DNA from: CAZWSE01 sp964636575
Lineage (GTDB): Bacteria; Pseudomonadota; Alphaproteobacteria; Rhodobacterales; Rhodobacteraceae
Assembly (NCBI GenBank): GCA_964636575.1
Contig: CAZWSE010000001.1
Location: 1-64,000 of the forward strand
DNA length: 64,000 bases
Direction: 5' to 3'
The translations under genes and the position numbers were made by a program. The notes under the pieces are model-generated. The model saw only the letters and a list, made by a program, of their open reading frames with translations. It made no database searches and was not told the DNA's origin. Shown in pieces: positions 28,961 through 38,480 of the stretch (positions are counted from its first letter, which is position 1; the number at the start of each line of letters is the position of its first letter).

Positions 28961-30796
28961 TCATTCAGCGGCTTGCGTCTTTATGAACCCACCGGATTGG
29001 CGGGCCCAGTACTGGGCATAAAGGCCATCCTGCGCGAGCAGGTTTTCGTGCGTTCCATCTTCGACGATCCGGCCGTCATCCATAACGATGATCCGGTCCA
29101 TTTCAGACAAGGTCGACAGTCTATGCGCAATCGCCAGCACGGTCTTGCCTTTCATCACGCGATGCAGCGCATCTTGGATCGAAGCCTCAACTTCTGAATC
29201 GAGTGCGCTGGTCGCTTCGTCCAGAACCAGTATGGGCGCGTCTTTGAGAATGGCACGCGCGAGCGCAATGCGTTGCCGCTGGCCGCCCGACAGCTTCACA
29301 CCCCTTTCGCCCAAGTGCGCATCATATCCAGTGCGTCCCTTATGGTCTTCGAGTTGCAGAATGAAGTCATGGGATTCCGCTTTCTTGGCGGCCTCGATCA
29401 CCTCTTTTTCGGTCGCATCGGGCCTCCCGTACAAGAGGTTTTCGCGGGCAGACCTGTTGAACATGGCTGTTTCTTGGGTGACCATCCCCACCTGCCTACG
29501 CAGGCTTTCTTGGGTGAAGTGCCGGGTTTGAGTGCCGTCTATTTCAATGGTGCCTGTCTCAGGATCATAAAGCCGAAGGATCAGCCCGACCAACGTCGAC
29601 TTGCCTGCTCCTGATGCCCCGACAATTCCGACTTTCTCAGCGGCTTTGACGGTCAGGTTCAAATCTTGCACACCGCCGACCTTTCGCCCGTAAGAAAAAC
29701 TGATGTCTCTCAGGGCGATTTCGGCATGGGAAACCTTCACGTTCTCGGCCTGTGGATCGTCCTCAACCCGATTACGTGGGGTGAGGGTCTTTATACCATC
29801 TTCGATCTCTCCGATGTTGGAATAGATGGCCATAAGCGTGAAGCTGACCCATCCGGTCATCTGCGCAATACGGATTGAGACTGCACCGGCGGCGACGATG
29901 TCCCCTTCTGTGGCCAACCCGCGCTGCCACAGGATCAACGTGCCACCGATCAGAACAACGGGAAGGAATCCAGCAAGCGTCATTAGGCAGAACCGAAACC
30001 CAGCGGCCAGATACCCAAATTCAACAGCGCGATTTCGAAACACATCCATCGCGCCCAGCGCGGCGCGGTCTTCGTGATCGGCGTGGGCAAACAACTTGAC
30101 GGTTTTGATGTTCGTGATCGTATCAACGACCTGTCCGGACACCATCGCGCGCGCCCCTGCCCGTCCGGCAGATTTCAACCGAATTCGCGGCAGGAACCAG
30201 TTGATCAAAGCAAAGTACCCGATCAGCCAAACGAAAAACGCAATAGAAACCCGCCAGTCGATCGACGTTAGCAACAACACCGATCCAAGAAGAGACGCTA
30301 ATGCAAAAGCCACAACATTGATGACCTCAGACGCAACATCCGTGACCGCACGCGCGGCTTGCATCTGTTTTTGTGCAATGCGGCCCGCAAAATCATCATC
30401 GAAGAACCCGACTGATTGCCCGAGCGTCCAGCGGTTCAATCGAGACAGAACAAGCGGGTTCACATTGGGTTGCACGATGATCGCGTTAGTTGACGCTGAC
30501 AGACCGAACAGCAGTGGCCTTGCAAGCAAGAAGAAAGCGATTGAGCCGATGATAACGCCTGTGTTTGACCCGTCGAAGAAGGTTTCCGGTGACCCTTTCG
30601 CGGCAGTATCGATCACCAGACCGAGAATATAGGCTGTGCCGGCTTCTAACGCGCCTGCAACGGCTGAGAAAAACGTGGCGAGCCATAACGCAGGCCATGC
30701 CCCCGACAGGCACCACGCCATAAACGCCCATAGGGTTTCAGGCGGCGGTCCCTCAGCGGGGCGAAAAGGGTTGATCCAGTCTTCGATCTTGATCAT
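28961..30796 (-). CDS. ABC exporter half-transporter (permease plus ATPase), copy 2
   Basis: A 611-residue type IV ABC exporter: six-helix transmembrane domain (about 35-330) fused to an ATPase with GASGAGKSTL (Walker A), LSGGQRQRIALARA (signature) and ILVLDEATSALDSE (Walker B). It overlaps the next exporter gene by four bases. Both end in nearly the same tail (YAQYWARQSGGFIKTQAAE here), marking an old tandem duplication; they may work as a heterodimer. Substrate unknown (lipid, drug or peptide). Confidence 0.93.
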   Translation of the reverse strand: MIKIEDWINPFRPAEGPPPETLWAFMAWCLSGAWPALWLATFFSAVAGALEAGTAYILGLVIDTAAKGSPETFFDGSNTGVIIGSIAFFLLARPLLFGLSASTNAIIVQPNVNPLVLSRLNRWTLGQSVGFFDDDFAGRIAQKQMQAARAVTDVASEVINVVAFALASLLGSVLLLTSIDWRVSIAFFVWLIGYFALINWFLPRIRLKSAGRAGARAMVSGQVVDTITNIKTVKLFAHADHEDRAALGAMDVFRNRAVEFGYLAAGFRFCLMTLAGFLPVVLIGGTLILWQRGLATEGDIVAAGAVSIRIAQMTGWVSFTLMAIYSNIGEIEDGIKTLTPRNRVEDDPQAENVKVSHAEIALRDISFSYGRKVGGVQDLNLTVKAAEKVGIVGASGAGKSTLVGLILRLYDPETGTIEIDGTQTRHFTQESLRRQVGMVTQETAMFNRSARENLLYGRPDATEKEVIEAAKKAESHDFILQLEDHKGRTGYDAHLGERGVKLSGGQRQRIALARAILKDAPILVLDEATSALDSEVEASIQDALHRVMKGKTVLAIAHRLSTLSEMDRIIVMDDGRIVEDGTHENLLAQDGLYAQYWARQSGGFIKTQAAE

Positions 30797-32631
30797 TCGG
30801 CAGCCTCAGTCTTCAAAAAGCCGCCAGATTGGCGTGCCCAGAACTGAGAGTATAGCCCGCCGGACGCCAAAAGCGCGTCATGGGACCCGTCTTCGACAAT
30901 CTTGCCCTGATCGAGAACCAGAATCCGATCCATCTTGGCGATGGTCGACAGTCGGTGAGCAATGGCGATGACAGTTTTGCCTTCCATCATCCCATAAAGC
31001 GTTGATTGAATGGCGGCTTCGACTTCGGAATCCAGCGCGCTTGTGGCTTCATCTAGCAACAGGATCGGCGCATCCTTTAGGATCACCCGCGCCAAGGTCA
31101 CACGTTGCCGCTGACCGCCTGAAAGCTTCACGCCACGCTCACCGACCTGAGCCTCGTACCCTTGCCGGCCTTCGGGATCTTGTAGGCCCAGAATGAACTC
31201 ATGCGCCTCGGCCTGCTTGGCAGCGGCGACGATTTGATCTTCGGTCGCGTCTGGGCGGCCATACAAAAGATTGTCACGAACAGAACGGTGCAACAAAGCG
31301 CTGTCTTGTTGCACCATGCCGATATGATTGCGCAGGCTGTGTTGCGTAACCTTTGTGATATCCTGTCCGTCGATCAGAATTTGACCCCCATCAGGATCGT
31401 AGAACCGCAGCAGAAGTTTGACTAAGGTGGACTTGCCAGCGCCGGACCGGCCAATGAGACCAATCTTTTGGCCAGGTTTTATGGACAAGTTGATTTTATC
31501 AAGACCACCGGTTTCACGCCCATAGTGGTGCGACAGATTTGAAATCTCAATCGCGCCTTTATCTAGAACCATAGTTTCCGCGTCAGGCACATCGACCAGC
31601 GTGACCGGTTGCGCGATGGTTTCCATACCTTCGGCGACAACCCCCAACTGACGGAAGAAGCTGGTCAGCGCCCACATGATCCATGCGGTCATGGAATTTA
31701 ATCTGAGCGTCAACGTCGTCGCGGCTGCAACCGTACCAACACTCGTCGCGCCGTTCATCCAAAGATAGAACGCCCAACCGACCACGCCGACAATCAGCAA
31801 ACCGTTTAGAACGACAAGTGCCAAATCCATCCGCGTGAAGATCCGCATTTCAGCTTGGAACGTCTTGCGGGTGTGCTCAATCGCTTCTTTGGCGTAATCG
31901 AGCTCTGTCTCGTTGTGCGCGAACATTTTGACCGAATGAATGTTCGTGTAGGCATCGACCACTCGACCCGTCACTGTCGATCGCGCATCCGACGCAGCTT
32001 TAGACGCTGGCCCAACACGTTTAACCGTCCAACTGACCAAGGCGGCATAAAGAGCAAACCAAAAGATCAGCGGCACAACCAGTTTGGGATCGGCGACAGT
32101 CAACAAAATCGCAGCACCCACAAGATAGGCCAGCGAGAACGAAATCGCGTCGAATACCTGAAACACGACTTCACCAGCGGCGGGCGGTGTTTGCATGATC
32201 CGGTTGGCAATCCTGCCCGCAAAGTCATTTTCAAACCACCCCACAGACTGGCGCAAAACATGTTTGTGTGCCCGCCACCGTATCAGCGTGCCAAAGTTGG
32301 GTAAGATCGTATTGTTCAACAAAGCCACATCAATGACTTGCAACAAAGGACGCACGAAGATGATCGCCAAGGCCACGATGATAAGTTCAGTTCCGTATGT
32401 GGCCCAAACCTGTTGGGGATCATCAGACAAAATATCGACGATCCGGCCAAGGTAGAAAATCAGCCCGACTTCAATCGCTGCCACCACAATAGACATGAAC
32501 GCGGTAAGCGCGAAAACTTTGCGGAATGGTTTCGAGTAGTCACCCAAAAAGGCCCCGAGCGTTTGCGGCGGGGTATCTTTTTCAGGGTAGTCCACATAGG
32601 GGTCCACCAGATTTTCAAAGAACCGGAACAT
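30793..32631 (-). CDS. ABC exporter half-transporter (permease plus ATPase), copy 1
   Basis: The upstream partner of the tandem exporter pair, 612 residues from ATG 32631 (MFRFFENLVDPYVDYPEKDT); a GTG ten codons upstream is possible. It has the same architecture, with GRSGAGKSTL, LSGGQRQRVTLARV and ILLLDEATSALDSE. Both ATPases look catalytically complete, so a homodimer is also possible. Export substrate is unknown. Confidence 0.93.
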   Translation of the reverse strand: MFRFFENLVDPYVDYPEKDTPPQTLGAFLGDYSKPFRKVFALTAFMSIVVAAIEVGLIFYLGRIVDILSDDPQQVWATYGTELIIVALAIIFVRPLLQVIDVALLNNTILPNFGTLIRWRAHKHVLRQSVGWFENDFAGRIANRIMQTPPAAGEVVFQVFDAISFSLAYLVGAAILLTVADPKLVVPLIFWFALYAALVSWTVKRVGPASKAASDARSTVTGRVVDAYTNIHSVKMFAHNETELDYAKEAIEHTRKTFQAEMRIFTRMDLALVVLNGLLIVGVVGWAFYLWMNGATSVGTVAAATTLTLRLNSMTAWIMWALTSFFRQLGVVAEGMETIAQPVTLVDVPDAETMVLDKGAIEISNLSHHYGRETGGLDKINLSIKPGQKIGLIGRSGAGKSTLVKLLLRFYDPDGGQILIDGQDITKVTQHSLRNHIGMVQQDSALLHRSVRDNLLYGRPDATEDQIVAAAKQAEAHEFILGLQDPEGRQGYEAQVGERGVKLSGGQRQRVTLARVILKDAPILLLDEATSALDSEVEAAIQSTLYGMMEGKTVIAIAHRLSTIAKMDRILVLDQGKIVEDGSHDALLASGGLYSQFWARQSGGFLKTEAAE

Positions 32632-32691
32632 CTGTGCAATTTTTCTATCTATGTATACCACACATAGACCTTTTGATCGCGAGGCGACAGA

Positions 32692-33825
32692 CTACTTCAG
32701 CAGCTCGGCTTTGGTCAGCTTAAAGCCAGAGTCTATCCACTCGGTCTCAAGCGACTTTAATCGGTCGCCCAGCGCCTTTCCTTCGAGGGACGGCATCAAG
32801 TCTTTGGCTTTTACCGGGAACTTTTGCGCAGCTCCGAATTCAGCATCTTCAAATCCCATAATCGGCTGTTCGAACATTGCCGCCCGAAGAAGTAGAATGT
32901 CTTGCGCTATGGTCGCGCCGTGGTGGTAACCCAGCGTCGATGCAGACAAGTTGGAACCGATGTTTTCGCGAAGAACCGAAAGCTGTTTTTGGTTTGCCTT
33001 GCTCAGTCGCAGACGTGCGGTGTCACCACCGAGCGTCGCAAGTCTTCGAATTGGATCAGGCAGTATGCCATTTTCGAGGTGAACAAGTGGGCCAAGATAT
33101 CGATCATCCGCACCTGCCAGAATTCGGCCAAGCGCCCCCGTTTGTCGACATGCCGCAATACTGGCGGCGGGGTCTTCTGCTGCCAACAGTTTCATCAATT
33201 CAGAGGTGATACGCTCACCCGAAAGCTGGTCCAAACCATCCAGGTGGGTCGCAATGGCGGCCAAGGCATCGGGATCAAACCCGCCTTGTGGATCAGCATA
33301 CTGCGCGTGAAACCGAAAAAACCGCAGGCTGCGCAGATGGTCTTCTTCGATCCTCTTGTCTGGATCAGCGATGAAGCGAAGCCGACGAGCTTTAAGATCA
33401 GGCAGCCCGCTCAAGGGATCAATAACGGTGCCGTCTGCTGCTGCATAGATCGCGTTCATTGTAAAATCGCGGCGTTCTGCGTCTTGGGTCAGATCATCCG
33501 TGTACGCGACAACCGCGTGACGCCCGTCAGTGCTGACATCGCGACGGAACGTTGTGATCTCAAAAGGAGTGCCATCTGACACAACAGTAATGGTTCCATG
33601 ATCGATGCCGGTTGGGATGGCTTTCAGCCCGGCGCTTTCAGCGAGCTTCATGACGTCGTTTGGCACAGCGCTTGTTGCAATATCGATGTCGTTGACCGGT
33701 TCGCCCAACAACGCGTTGCGTACACATCCGCCCACGGCGTAGGCCTTCGCACCGGAGCTTTCCAGCATAGAAAACACAGCTTGCGTTGCGGGATCAGTCA
33801 GCCAGGGATCGTTAATCTTGGTCAT
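32692..33825 (-). CDS. cca: CCA tRNA nucleotidyltransferase / poly(A) polymerase family
   Basis: Class II nucleotidyltransferase that repairs or adds the 3' CCA of tRNA. The catalytic region AYAVGGCVRNALLGEPVNDIDIAT (GG and DxD) is at about residues 29-52, followed by the RNA-binding neck helices (RRLRFIADPDKRIEEDHLRSL). Its 377 residues fit the alphaproteobacterial form without HD domain. The Nudix gene stop lies inside its start region (14-bp overlap). Confidence 0.92.
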   Translation of the reverse strand: MTKINDPWLTDPATQAVFSMLESSGAKAYAVGGCVRNALLGEPVNDIDIATSAVPNDVMKLAESAGLKAIPTGIDHGTITVVSDGTPFEITTFRRDVSTDGRHAVVAYTDDLTQDAERRDFTMNAIYAAADGTVIDPLSGLPDLKARRLRFIADPDKRIEEDHLRSLRFFRFHAQYADPQGGFDPDALAAIATHLDGLDQLSGERITSELMKLLAAEDPAASIAACRQTGALGRILAGADDRYLGPLVHLENGILPDPIRRLATLGGDTARLRLSKANQKQLSVLRENIGSNLSASTLGYHHGATIAQDILLLRAAMFEQPIMGFEDAEFGAAQKFPVKAKDLMPSLEGKALGDRLKSLETEWIDSGFKLTKAELLK

Positions 33826-34420
33826 GGGTCATCCGGTCTGCCAACCCGCGCAACATGCGCGCTGTGGCACCCCAGATATAATAGGGGCCGTATGGAACCG
33901 TAAAGTACTTGCGCGGCGCCCCTTTCCAGCGTCGGGACGCAATCAGGTAATTGGCTGGATCCATAACATGAGACAGAGGGACGGTGAAAACCTCGGCTAC
34001 TTCGCCAGCCTCTGGGATGATCTCAAACGGGTCACTTACCAATCCGATCACTGGCGTCACTTCAAAACCGGTGATCGTTTCATGAGGTGGCAAGGCCCCC
34101 AAAACATCAACCTTGTCCGTCGGCAAGCCAATTTCCTCGCGGGCTTCGCGCAGGGCCGCAGCAACAACATCACTGTCAGTTTCGTCCTGCTTGCCACCCG
34201 CAAAAGCGATCTGCCCCGGATGATGCTTAAGCGCAGATGACCGTTTCGTCAGGATCACTTGAGGGTCGTCGGTGGTCGTCGAGACAGCGATCAATACACC
34301 CGCAGGCCGCAACTTGCGTGTCTCAGGCAGCTGGACTGGGGGATTGAGATCGAAGTCGGAAGACGGGCGGCCATCCCGCTTGATCGCAGCCAGCAAAAGA
34401 GACCTCAGATCATTCTGCAT
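33812..34420 (-). CDS. CoA pyrophosphatase-type Nudix hydrolase
   Basis: A 202-residue Nudix protein with the CoA-pyrophosphatase signature before the Nudix box (LTKRSSALKHHPGQIAFAGG) and the box itself (GGKQDETDSDVVAAALREAREEIG). The family cleaves CoA and its derivatives to phosphopantetheine and ADP. ATG 34420 is preferred; an upstream start 18 bp earlier is possible. The gene overlaps hslO by 11 bp and cca by 14 bp, so hslO, this gene and cca are probably cotranscribed. Confidence 0.9.
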   Translation of the reverse strand: MQNDLRSLLLAAIKRDGRPSSDFDLNPPVQLPETRKLRPAGVLIAVSTTTDDPQVILTKRSSALKHHPGQIAFAGGKQDETDSDVVAAALREAREEIGLPTDKVDVLGALPPHETITGFEVTPVIGLVSDPFEIIPEAGEVAEVFTVPLSHVMDPANYLIASRRWKGAPRKYFTVPYGPYYIWGATARMLRGLADRMTHDQD

Positions 34421-35396
34421 CCGAGCCTTCTGCCTCAAACCCTACGGTTTTTGGATCAAGATCGTAGTGGGCGCTACAAAACTGACAATCCGCGGTGACA
34501 CGACCATCGTCTGTGGTCATGGTAGCGATGTCACGGGCCGAGTAGATGGAAAGGCTTTGGCGTACGCGGTCTTCTGAACACGTACAGCCGAACCGAACCG
34601 ACTGTGCATCAAACACGCGCGGGCCTTCTTCATGGAACAATCGCACCAGAAGGTCAGTCGGTGGCAGGTTGGGACCGATCATTTCAAGATCTTCGACAGT
34701 GTCCAACAACAGGTTGACGCGGTTCCAGTGTTCAGCGGCATCGCCATCCACCAAGTCATCGGCTTTCAGAACGCCGCCATCACCATCCTGCGTGGCTGCA
34801 AACGGAGACGCTTTTGGCATGTGCTGCAACATTATGCCGCCGGCGCGCCAGTGTTCAGGAATGCCCGGCTCAATCGACTTGCCGAACTTCAATGAAAATC
34901 GAGTCGGGATCTGTTCTGATTGTGCGAAATAGGCCTCGGCGCAGGCTGAAATGGACGACCCTTCCAGCGGCGTGATCCCTTGATAGGGCGCCATGTCCGA
35001 ACCTTGGTCAATCATAATCGCGAAATAGCCTTCGCCAAGCTGCGAAAAAGGGTCGGCATCTGTAATCCGCTCTTCATCGTAGCTGGCATAGGCGCGAATA
35101 CGGGCAGGCTCACCTTCTTCGGTCGGGCCGTAGTAGTCGGTCGCGATCATGCGAACGGCCCCTTTGGTCTGGACCTGCAACGACAGTTTCCAGCGCAATT
35201 TGATCGTTTGGCCAATTAAGGCGGTCAACAGAGCCATCTCTGCAACCAAAGCCTCAACCTGTTCGGGATAGTTGTGCTGCTTCAAAATACCGTCCAGCAC
35301 GCCATCCAAACGGGCGACGCGGCCGCGCATATCTGGCAAATCAAGCTGAAATGGCAGAACAGTATCGTCCCACGCGATTTTTGATCCGAGTGTCAT
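34410..35396 (-). CDS. hslO: Redox-regulated chaperone Hsp33
   Basis: Holdase that becomes active on oxidation of a zinc-binding cysteine tetrad. The four cysteines appear near the C-terminus as CTC (in RFGCTCSEDRV) and CQFC, the expected CxC...CxxC pattern. The 328-residue length and the N-terminal LPFQLDLPDMRGRVARLDG are typical. It heads the hslO-Nudix-cca set and is divergent from another Nudix gene at 35.5 kb. Confidence 0.95.
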   Translation of the reverse strand: MTLGSKIAWDDTVLPFQLDLPDMRGRVARLDGVLDGILKQHNYPEQVEALVAEMALLTALIGQTIKLRWKLSLQVQTKGAVRMIATDYYGPTEEGEPARIRAYASYDEERITDADPFSQLGEGYFAIMIDQGSDMAPYQGITPLEGSSISACAEAYFAQSEQIPTRFSLKFGKSIEPGIPEHWRAGGIMLQHMPKASPFAATQDGDGGVLKADDLVDGDAAEHWNRVNLLLDTVEDLEMIGPNLPPTDLLVRLFHEEGPRVFDAQSVRFGCTCSEDRVRQSLSIYSARDIATMTTDDGRVTADCQFCSAHYDLDPKTVGFEAEGSDAE

Positions 35397-35471
35397 GAGC
35401 TTTCCTTAAAGGGTGGAGATCGGCATATCCGGTCTATATAGGCGCGGCAAGCCACAGCTAAAGAGGCAAAG

Positions 35472-35936
35472 ATGATCCCAAGGTTCGGAACACCCCCACA
35501 GGCGTCTGTCAAATATCAGATCAGGCACGGCGTTTATGCTATTCTTCCAAGGGACGGGTCTTTGCTTTTGACCGTTCAATATGCTGAAAAGCCTGATGTT
35601 CAGCTTCCTGGTGGGGGTGTGGACCAAGGTGAGCATCCACTGGCCGCGCTTCACCGTGAAGTCATGGAAGAAACCGGCTGGATCATTGCGAACCCGAAAC
35701 GGATCGGGGCCTTTAGGCGGTTCGTGTTTATGCCTGAGTACGATTTATGGGCTGAGAAACTGTGCACCATTTATGTGGCTTTCCCAGTAGCGCGAAAATG
35801 TGATCCGCTAGAAACCGGCCATGCGCCTGTGTGGGCAGATCCAGAGACTGCTATGAAGATTTTGGGAAACGAAGGAGACTGTCACTTCGTCAAACAAGTG
35901 CTCAGGCCAAATCCCCAGTATAGTCGAGCACAATAG
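35472..35936 (+). CDS. Nudix hydrolase
   Basis: A 154-residue Nudix protein with the box GGGVDQGEHPLAALHREV followed by MEETGW at about residues 48-71; the substrate is unknown. The ATG follows a GAGGC motif. Its last 35 bases overlap the end of the convergent receiver-phosphatase gene. Base 35937 onward is coding only on the minus strand. Confidence 0.88.
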   Translation: MIPRFGTPPQASVKYQIRHGVYAILPRDGSLLLTVQYAEKPDVQLPGGGVDQGEHPLAALHREVMEETGWIIANPKRIGAFRRFVFMPEYDLWAEKLCTIYVAFPVARKCDPLETGHAPVWADPETAMKILGNEGDCHFVKQVLRPNPQYSRAQ

Positions 35937-37122
35937 AGGAAATATCGTCCTGGAAATCCTGGTGGCCCGCAAACTCGGATAGCGTCCACATAAAGGCTTC
36001 AATAAAGGCCGGACCTTGACAGTCTTTGAGATCCCAAAGTACGCGCGCAAGTCCGTCTTCTCCTAGCATTTCGCCTTCTGGGTTTGCGCATTCCGTCACC
36101 CCGTCTGACAAAATCATAAGACGGTCACCTGCATTCAGAGACACCTCAAATTCCGAAAAATGTGGGTCAGGCAAAAGCCCCACAGGGAAGCCGCCCGTTC
36201 CCACTTGTTCAACCGTTCCATCGGCGCGTTGAATGACGGGATGCGGATGTCCTGCTTGGCCAATCCGCGCCTTTCCGGAGTCTAAGTCGAGATCGACAAG
36301 CATCATTGTAAAATAAAGCTCTGTCTCCATTTCGTTGAGCACCAGATTATTCATGGCACGGATACTGTCTATGGGCGACAAAGGTTCAAAGCCGCCCTTC
36401 CCGTCAGGCTTTACCGCGATGTTTTGTTCCAACATTGATCCAGAAAGATAACCAGCCAGGCGCGCCGCCATTAGGGCGGATCGAATTCCGTGACCGGAGA
36501 CGTCAATTGCATAGAGACCCAACCGTGAGGGTGAGGTTTGGAATTGCCCAACGAGGTCCCCGCCGACGTGCCCGCAAGATCGCAGATCAAACGACAGGTT
36601 GCATTGGTCAAGCTGACAATAACGATCAGGCACAAGTGACTGTTGAAGGTCTTTTGCTTGCATCAAATCATGGTCAAGGGAGGCATAGACCTGCTGCAGT
36701 TCCAAAAGTGTTTCGTTGATGACCCTGTTCTTTTCAGTCAGCTCGGCCTGCATTTCCAGTATTCGGCCCCCAGCTTGAAGGCGCGACTTTAACTCATGCT
36801 TGTTCACGGGCTTGGTTAAAAAATCATCAGCCCCTGCATCAAGTCCGCGCGCAACTTCATTCTTTTCGCTCTTGGAGGTCAGCAAGATGAAGTAGACGTA
36901 GTTTTCATCGGACAACGCACGGCACTCAGCACACAATTGCAAGCCCGACATGCCGGGCATCATCCAATCGCTTAGAACGATCTCAGGCCGGAATTCAGAA
37001 AACTGGATCAATGCGTCTTCGCCCGACGCTGCCTGCAAGACGTCAAACCCCCAACGCGTTAGCAGGCTGGACAAAATTTTCCGCTGAAGTCGGCTATCGT
37101 CAACAATGAGAATGCGAGGCAT
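35902..37122 (-). CDS. Response regulator with PP2C (SpoIIE/RsbU-type) phosphatase output
   Basis: Signalling protein with an N-terminal receiver domain (PRILIVDDSRLQRKI, phospho-acceptor Asp in EIVLSDWMMPGMSG, Lys in DDFLTKPV), a linker coiled coil (about 125-170), and a PP2C-type Ser/Thr phosphatase (CGHVGGDLVGQF, YAIDVSGHGIRSAL, LMILSDGVTECANPEGEMLG). I start it at ATG 37122, where the receiver begins, giving 406 residues; the frame is open to ATG 37302 but the extra 60 residues look non-conserved and have no ribosome site. An Hpt protein is encoded divergently. Confidence 0.85.
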   Translation of the reverse strand: MPRILIVDDSRLQRKILSSLLTRWGFDVLQAASGEDALIQFSEFRPEIVLSDWMMPGMSGLQLCAECRALSDENYVYFILLTSKSEKNEVARGLDAGADDFLTKPVNKHELKSRLQAGGRILEMQAELTEKNRVINETLLELQQVYASLDHDLMQAKDLQQSLVPDRYCQLDQCNLSFDLRSCGHVGGDLVGQFQTSPSRLGLYAIDVSGHGIRSALMAARLAGYLSGSMLEQNIAVKPDGKGGFEPLSPIDSIRAMNNLVLNEMETELYFTMMLVDLDLDSGKARIGQAGHPHPVIQRADGTVEQVGTGGFPVGLLPDPHFSEFEVSLNAGDRLMILSDGVTECANPEGEMLGEDGLARVLWDLKDCQGPAFIEAFMWTLSEFAGHQDFQDDISSIVLDYTGDLA

Positions 37123-37329
37123 CTTTGCTGCGCTCGATATCACATCCTCTAAATGTTGTTGCGGTTCCAAAATAGGTCCAACTGCTACCTTACTGCTTGA
37201 GCTTTCACTTCTAAACAAAGCAACATTAACGGTCGGTGAAACAGATAATTTGAATGATTCAACTTGCTCCCATTCATATCCTGTAAACGAAGAACGCCTC
37301 ATACACGCGAATGACTAAGGAGGTCGAAG

Positions 37330-37662
37330 ATGATAGATTGGGAACGCGTTCTTGAGCTTGAAGAAGAGGTTGGGAAAGAAGATTTCGACGAGGTTATACA
37401 GTTGTTTTTAGAAGAGGTTGAAGAGCGCATACCAATGCTTCTGGCGGCCAGAACGCCTGAAGATCTCGAAACGACTTTGCACTTTCTTAAGGGAAGTGCG
37501 TTGAACCTAGGTTTTGCCCAGTTTTCCGCCTTGTGCCAGTCAGGGGAAACGGCCGCTTCTGCCGGTCAAACCGAGGCGATTGACTGCACTGAAATTGTTG
37601 CTTGCTTTAGCCTATCTAAACAAACTTTCCTGAAAGACGTAGCGGACCACCAAGCGGCCTAG
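37330..37662 (+). CDS. Hpt (histidine phosphotransfer) domain protein
   Basis: A 110-residue single-domain phosphotransfer protein. The phospho-accepting His is His51 in LHFLKGSALNLGF, the usual HxxKG(S/A) pattern. AAGGAGG lies at ideal distance from the ATG. It is divergent from the receiver-PP2C gene, so the two probably form a phosphorelay pair; the sensor kinase must be elsewhere. Its TAG stop overlaps that of the SDR gene in a shared CTAG. Confidence 0.9.
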   Translation: MIDWERVLELEEEVGKEDFDEVIQLFLEEVEERIPMLLAARTPEDLETTLHFLKGSALNLGFAQFSALCQSGETAASAGQTEAIDCTEIVACFSLSKQTFLKDVADHQAA

Positions 37663-38471
37663 ACAAGCTTGTAAATGTCTTGCGCCTGAGCCGAACCGAA
37701 CGTGCGCAATGCCTTGCGGCGCAAAGCCGACATTCCACCCAACCATTGATCAGGATTCGTCGCACGGATCTGCGCATAATCAGCAACCACTGGGTGAGGC
37801 AAAATTCTGAATTGCCGCGCCTTCATACCCTCAACAACAGATGCGGCCACGTCATCGGCCGTCAAAAGCGTCGGCAGATCCTTCGCATCGCTGTCATTTA
37901 ACCCGATTAAAGGGGTGGCAACATACTGTGGACACACCACTGAAACTCCGACCCCGTCATCTGCATGTGTGATCAAAAGAGATTCTGCAAAGCTAACCGC
38001 GGCATGCTTAGTTGCCGTATAGGCTGCGTCTCCAATCTGGTTCAAAATACCGGCCGCCGAGGCGACATTGACCAAATACCCATCTCCCCGTTCGATCATA
38101 GCGGGCAGCACCGCGCGGGCCGCGTACACGTGGGCCATGACATGAACCATCCAATTCAAGTGCCAATCTTCATCCGGCGCTGACGCAGCGTGATCCGGTT
38201 GACCTCGGCCAAGCCCTGCATTTGAGACAAACACATCGACAGGGCCAAAGTGTTCTAAAGTTTGTTGAACAACACGCTGAATGTCGGCTTCTTTGGTAAC
38301 GTCACATGGCAAGGCCAATCCGTCGATGGATACAGCCAAGGCCTGTGCCGCCGATAGATTCAAATCAGCGACAACAACATGCGCTTTAAGTTCCGCAAAG
38401 TGTCGACACATCGCAGCCCCAATTCCACTGGCACCGCCTGTCACAATGATTGTCCGGCCCGCAAATTCCAT
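37659..38471 (-). CDS. Short-chain dehydrogenase/reductase (SDR)
   Basis: NAD(P)-dependent oxidoreductase of 270 residues with the classical SDR motifs: TGGASGIG (cofactor), NAG (SNAGLGRG) and the catalytic YTATK (Tyr, Lys). Substrate unknown. Two ATGs compete: 38477 abuts the AGGAG ribosome site with no spacing, whereas 38471 has six bases, so I prefer 38471 (MEFAGRTIIVTGG). It follows ilvA by 9 bp. Confidence 0.9.
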   Translation of the reverse strand: MEFAGRTIIVTGGASGIGAAMCRHFAELKAHVVVADLNLSAAQALAVSIDGLALPCDVTKEADIQRVVQQTLEHFGPVDVFVSNAGLGRGQPDHAASAPDEDWHLNWMVHVMAHVYAARAVLPAMIERGDGYLVNVASAAGILNQIGDAAYTATKHAAVSFAESLLITHADDGVGVSVVCPQYVATPLIGLNDSDAKDLPTLLTADDVAASVVEGMKARQFRILPHPVVADYAQIRATNPDQWLGGMSALRRKALRTFGSAQAQDIYKLV

Positions 38472-38480
38472 CGACATCTC

